Positions 6,894 to 8,971 of a DNA stretch of 8,971 nt are shown here, in pieces (positions within the stretch are counted from its first letter, which is position 1; each line of letters starts with the position of its first letter). Position numbers and translations under genes: made by a program. Source of the stretch: Flavobacteriales bacterium UBA1531 (GTDB lineage Bacteria > Bacteroidota > Bacteroidia > Flavobacteriales_D > Sanyastnellaceae); NCBI GenBank assembly GCA_002323795.1, contig DCPZ01000077.1, positions 73,982 to 82,952 of the forward strand. Reading direction: 5' to 3'. The notes below the pieces were generated by a model that made no database searches, was not told the DNA's origin, and saw only the letters and a program-made list of their open reading frames with translations.

Positions 6894-8971
6894 TTCACCT
6901 CCAAAACTGCCTTCTCGGGGATATCCTCCTCGACTGCCTCGCTGTTCCAGTTTCCCTAGTCTCCATGTCGCGGTCAAAAAGACGTTTTGGGATTCCCGTT
7001 TGAATCTGTTTTCCTGATATAAATTGCCAAAGTCGGAGGTGTATGACCATTCACGCGTATTGAAAACATCGCTCAGTTTAATTGCAATCGTCAAGTTTCC
7101 ATCGAGCAGTTTTCGTTGGAGGTTTGCGTCCATGTATGCAAAACCATTGAATTGCCCTTGTGGGGTAACCGATGGGCCACGGTACATCCCGTTCAATTGC
7201 CACTTCCAGTTTTTTTCCGCACCCCATGATTGGTTGGCGAAGAGGTTCAGATTGTAAGACCATCCTCTCGCATCGCTGGCAAACTCAACATCGCCGACTT
7301 GGTTTGATAGGTGATAGAAGGAGCCCGTGAATCGAAGCTGTCCTGAACTTGGCAGAGGAAGCATGAGAATGACTTCGATTCCTTCATCTCGTCGGCTGCC
7401 TTGATTCCACCAACTCGAAGTTTTGATGCCAGCAGAATCAATGTTGGAATAACGCTGAATCAAATCATTCGTTTCTTTGACAAAAAAGGACGTGGTCAGC
7501 GACTTGCGTTTCCGAGACCACTGATGTCCAATTTCGTATGAATTAGTGTATTCGGGCCGCAATTCAGGATTGCCAATGCGCAGGTTTCGGCTATCACTGT
7601 CATCCAGAAAGGGCGTTACAGATCGTCCACGTGGCCTGTTGACGCGGCGGCTGTAACTGGCGATCCAGCTGACTTCATCATTGCTTTGACGAGATAAGTT
7701 GATGGAGGGGTAGGCCGAGAAGTAATTGTTTTCAAAAGTTTGGTCATTCTCCCATTGCGCGCCGGTATAGACTTGTTCGAGCCTGAGCCCTGCTTGCGTT
7801 CCCCACGTTCCCCACTTTCTTCCGTAGGTTGCGTAGGCAGCATGAACGTCTTCGCGGTATTCGAAAGCAAAGGAGCGGGGCACGGGATTGGATGGAATGT
7901 AAAGGCCTTGTGACCAAACAGAAGAGTCAGAAAAGAGGTAATCGAATTGATCGTCCTTTCGAGACAAATTGGACTTCAGACCCCACTCTAATTTGCCTTC
8001 GTTTTTCAGAGGTTTTTCATAGTCCAATTGAAGGACGGTGCGCCTAGAATGGTTTTCTTGCAAATTGGTGTCTCGAACTTCGGGAGTTGGGATTACGGAT
8101 AAATCTAGCACAGATTCCTCTCGAATGTATTCGTCTGAAGATGACATCGATTGGGAATGTCGCGCGCGAAATCGTAGGAAATGGGATGGATTATGATCGT
8201 ATTCTTTTCGATAACCAAGATCAGCATCGAAACCTGTACTGGCATCCAATTCCATCGATCGGCGAAGGCTTTCGAATGCTGCTCCGGTGTCCCAATTTTC
8301 GTCATTTGCTAGATCATTGCGACGTTTATTGTCGCTCTGATTGACGTTTAGATTTGCCGAAAGGACTTCACTTTTGGACGGATACCATTCCATTCCAAGT
8401 CTTCCATTGATGCTGGTTCGCAGTTGGTCACCGTCTCGAATTTGATCCAAAGTGGAAACGCTGTCCAAAGTGAGAGTGCGATAGGATTCTCCTTCGCGGA
8501 ATAAGTCGCGTTGGTTCCAGCTTGCAGTGCTAAAGACACTAAACGCATCGTTTTTGTAATTCAGCGAGAGCGAACCGCTGTGGTTGTCCCCCGTCCCCGC
8601 TGTTCCTTGCAGCTGTCCGTGAAATCCCTGCAACTTATTTTTTTTCAGGATGATGTTCAGGATACCGGCCATGCCGTCCGGATCGTATTTGGCAGAAGGG
8701 TTGGTAATGATTTCAACTCGGTCAATGCTGCTTCCTGGGATTTGCTCAAGAAAAGCATTTTGTGCTGCACCTGCTAAGCCAGATGGACGACCATCAATGA
8801 GTATCTGCACTTGTGAAGACCCTCGCAGAGAGACATTGCCGTCAATGTCCACAGCTACAGATGGTACATTGACGAGAATTTCAGCCGCATTTCCTCCAGC
8901 AGCGGACAAGTCATTTCCCACTCGGAATACGCGTCGGTCGATAAGCATTTCGAGGGTGCTAGCTTCTGTCG
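6873..8971 (-). CDS. TonB-dependent receptor, outer membrane beta-barrel family (5' partial)
   Basis: An outer-membrane receptor for energised uptake of an unknown ligand. The frame stays open to the right edge, reading TEASTLE before the Met at 8948. That Met is therefore internal, and a signal peptide, a probable carboxypeptidase-like regulatory domain and the plug start lie outside the window. Numbered from that Met, the plug remnant (1-104) has VFRVGNDLSAAGGNAAEIL, NVPSVAVD, NVSLRGSSQVQILIDGRPSG, and IDRVEIITNPSAKYDPDGMAGILN. About 565 residues of alternating aromatic and polar barrel strands follow, with NPELRPEYTNSYEIGHQW near the C-terminal third. The last strand is SQNVFLTATWRLG. A Gly/Arg-rich tail ending SGGMDF follows, a common ending in this class. 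The plug wording fits the 'outer membrane beta-barrel family' group (OMP_b-brl_3) rather than SusC. No SusD-like lipoprotein lies downstream, because the next gene is convergent. The ligand could be a siderophore, peptide or glycan fragment. Confidence 0.93.
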   Translation of the reverse strand, partial: TEASTLEMLIDRRVFRVGNDLSAAGGNAAEILVNVPSVAVDIDGNVSLRGSSQVQILIDGRPSGLAGAAQNAFLEQIPGSSIDRVEIITNPSAKYDPDGMAGILNIILKKNKLQGFHGQLQGTAGTGDNHSGSLSLNYKNDAFSVFSTASWNQRDLFREGESYRTLTLDSVSTLDQIRDGDQLRTSINGRLGMEWYPSKSEVLSANLNVNQSDNKRRNDLANDENWDTGAAFESLRRSMELDASTGFDADLGYRKEYDHNPSHFLRFRARHSQSMSSSDEYIREESVLDLSVIPTPEVRDTNLQENHSRRTVLQLDYEKPLKNEGKLEWGLKSNLSRKDDQFDYLFSDSSVWSQGLYIPSNPVPRSFAFEYREDVHAAYATYGRKWGTWGTQAGLRLEQVYTGAQWENDQTFENNYFSAYPSINLSRQSNDEVSWIASYSRRVNRPRGRSVTPFLDDSDSRNLRIGNPELRPEYTNSYEIGHQWSRKRKSLTTSFFVKETNDLIQRYSNIDSAGIKTSSWWNQGSRRDEGIEVILMLPLPSSGQLRFTGSFYHLSNQVGDVEFASDARGWSYNLNLFANQSWGAEKNWKWQLNGMYRGPSVTPQGQFNGFAYMDANLQRKLLDGNLTIAIKLSDVFNTREWSYTSDFGNLYQENRFKRESQNVFLTATWRLGKLEQRGSRGGYPREGSFGGESGGMDF

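Noticed and set aside
7024..8777. Several open frames of 60-90 codons on the plus strand opposite the receptor
   Set aside because: They have no recognisable domains or ribosome sites and conflict with a full-length, well-conserved receptor frame; they are shadows.
8946..8948. ATG at 8948 as the receptor start codon
   Set aside because: The frame remains open to the edge, the residues around it belong to a receptor plug, and no signal peptide follows.
6873..8971. SusC-type receptor of a polysaccharide utilisation locus
   Set aside because: The plug wording fits the outer-membrane beta-barrel (OMP_b-brl_3) class, and no SusD-like or glycoside hydrolase gene is present in the window.
1..8971. 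CRISPR array, tRNA/rRNA, insertion sequence, prophage or defence genes
   Set aside because: No direct-repeat array, tRNA-like cloverleaf, transposase or recognisable defence protein was seen on either strand; nearly all bases are accounted for by ordinary protein genes.

Overview
The window looks like chromosomal DNA from a member of the Bacteroidota, probably a Flavobacteriia-like lineage with moderate GC. The evidence is a set of protein families typical of that phylum: a short CarB, a DUF4834 small protein, a Bacteroidota-type YfhO membrane protein, a FemAB/BioF2-like acyltransferase, and a TonB-linked outer-membrane receptor of the 'outer membrane beta-barrel' type. The lineage call is an inference from protein style, not from a marker gene.

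Layout. (1) Positions 1-2754, plus strand: carB, cut by the left window edge, with only about 21 N-terminal residues missing. It has both ATP-grasp synthetase halves but ends before the C-terminal allosteric (MGS-like) domain. (2) Positions 2756-2974: a 72-residue DUF4834-type single-pass membrane protein that starts 1 bp after the carB stop, so the two genes are very likely co-transcribed. (3) Positions 2975-3094: a 120-bp gap with a perfect 7-bp hairpin, an A7 run and an AAGGA site. (4) Positions 3095-5671: an 858-residue YfhO-family polytopic membrane protein. (5) Positions 5679-6893: a 404-residue GNAT/FemAB-like acyltransferase whose strong Shine-Dalgarno-like sequence begins in the yfhO stop codon. 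(6) Positions 6873-8971, minus strand: a TonB-dependent receptor cut by the right window edge. It converges on the acyltransferase gene, and the two share their last seven codons.

How the genes fit together. carB supplies carbamoyl phosphate for pyrimidine and arginine synthesis. YfhO and the acyltransferase are most simply read as a pair that modifies a cell-envelope polymer or lipid-linked sugar; this rests on family membership and adjacency only. The receptor is an independent, oppositely transcribed outer-membrane protein with no SusD-like partner in view.

No tRNA, rRNA, CRISPR array, insertion sequence, prophage gene or obvious defence system was found. Coding density is close to complete, and no gene-free stretch exceeds 120 bp. 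I see no clear new biological system. The best second looks are the codon-aligned convergent overlap, the missing CarB regulatory domain with its adjacent membrane microprotein, and the YfhO-acyltransferase pair.
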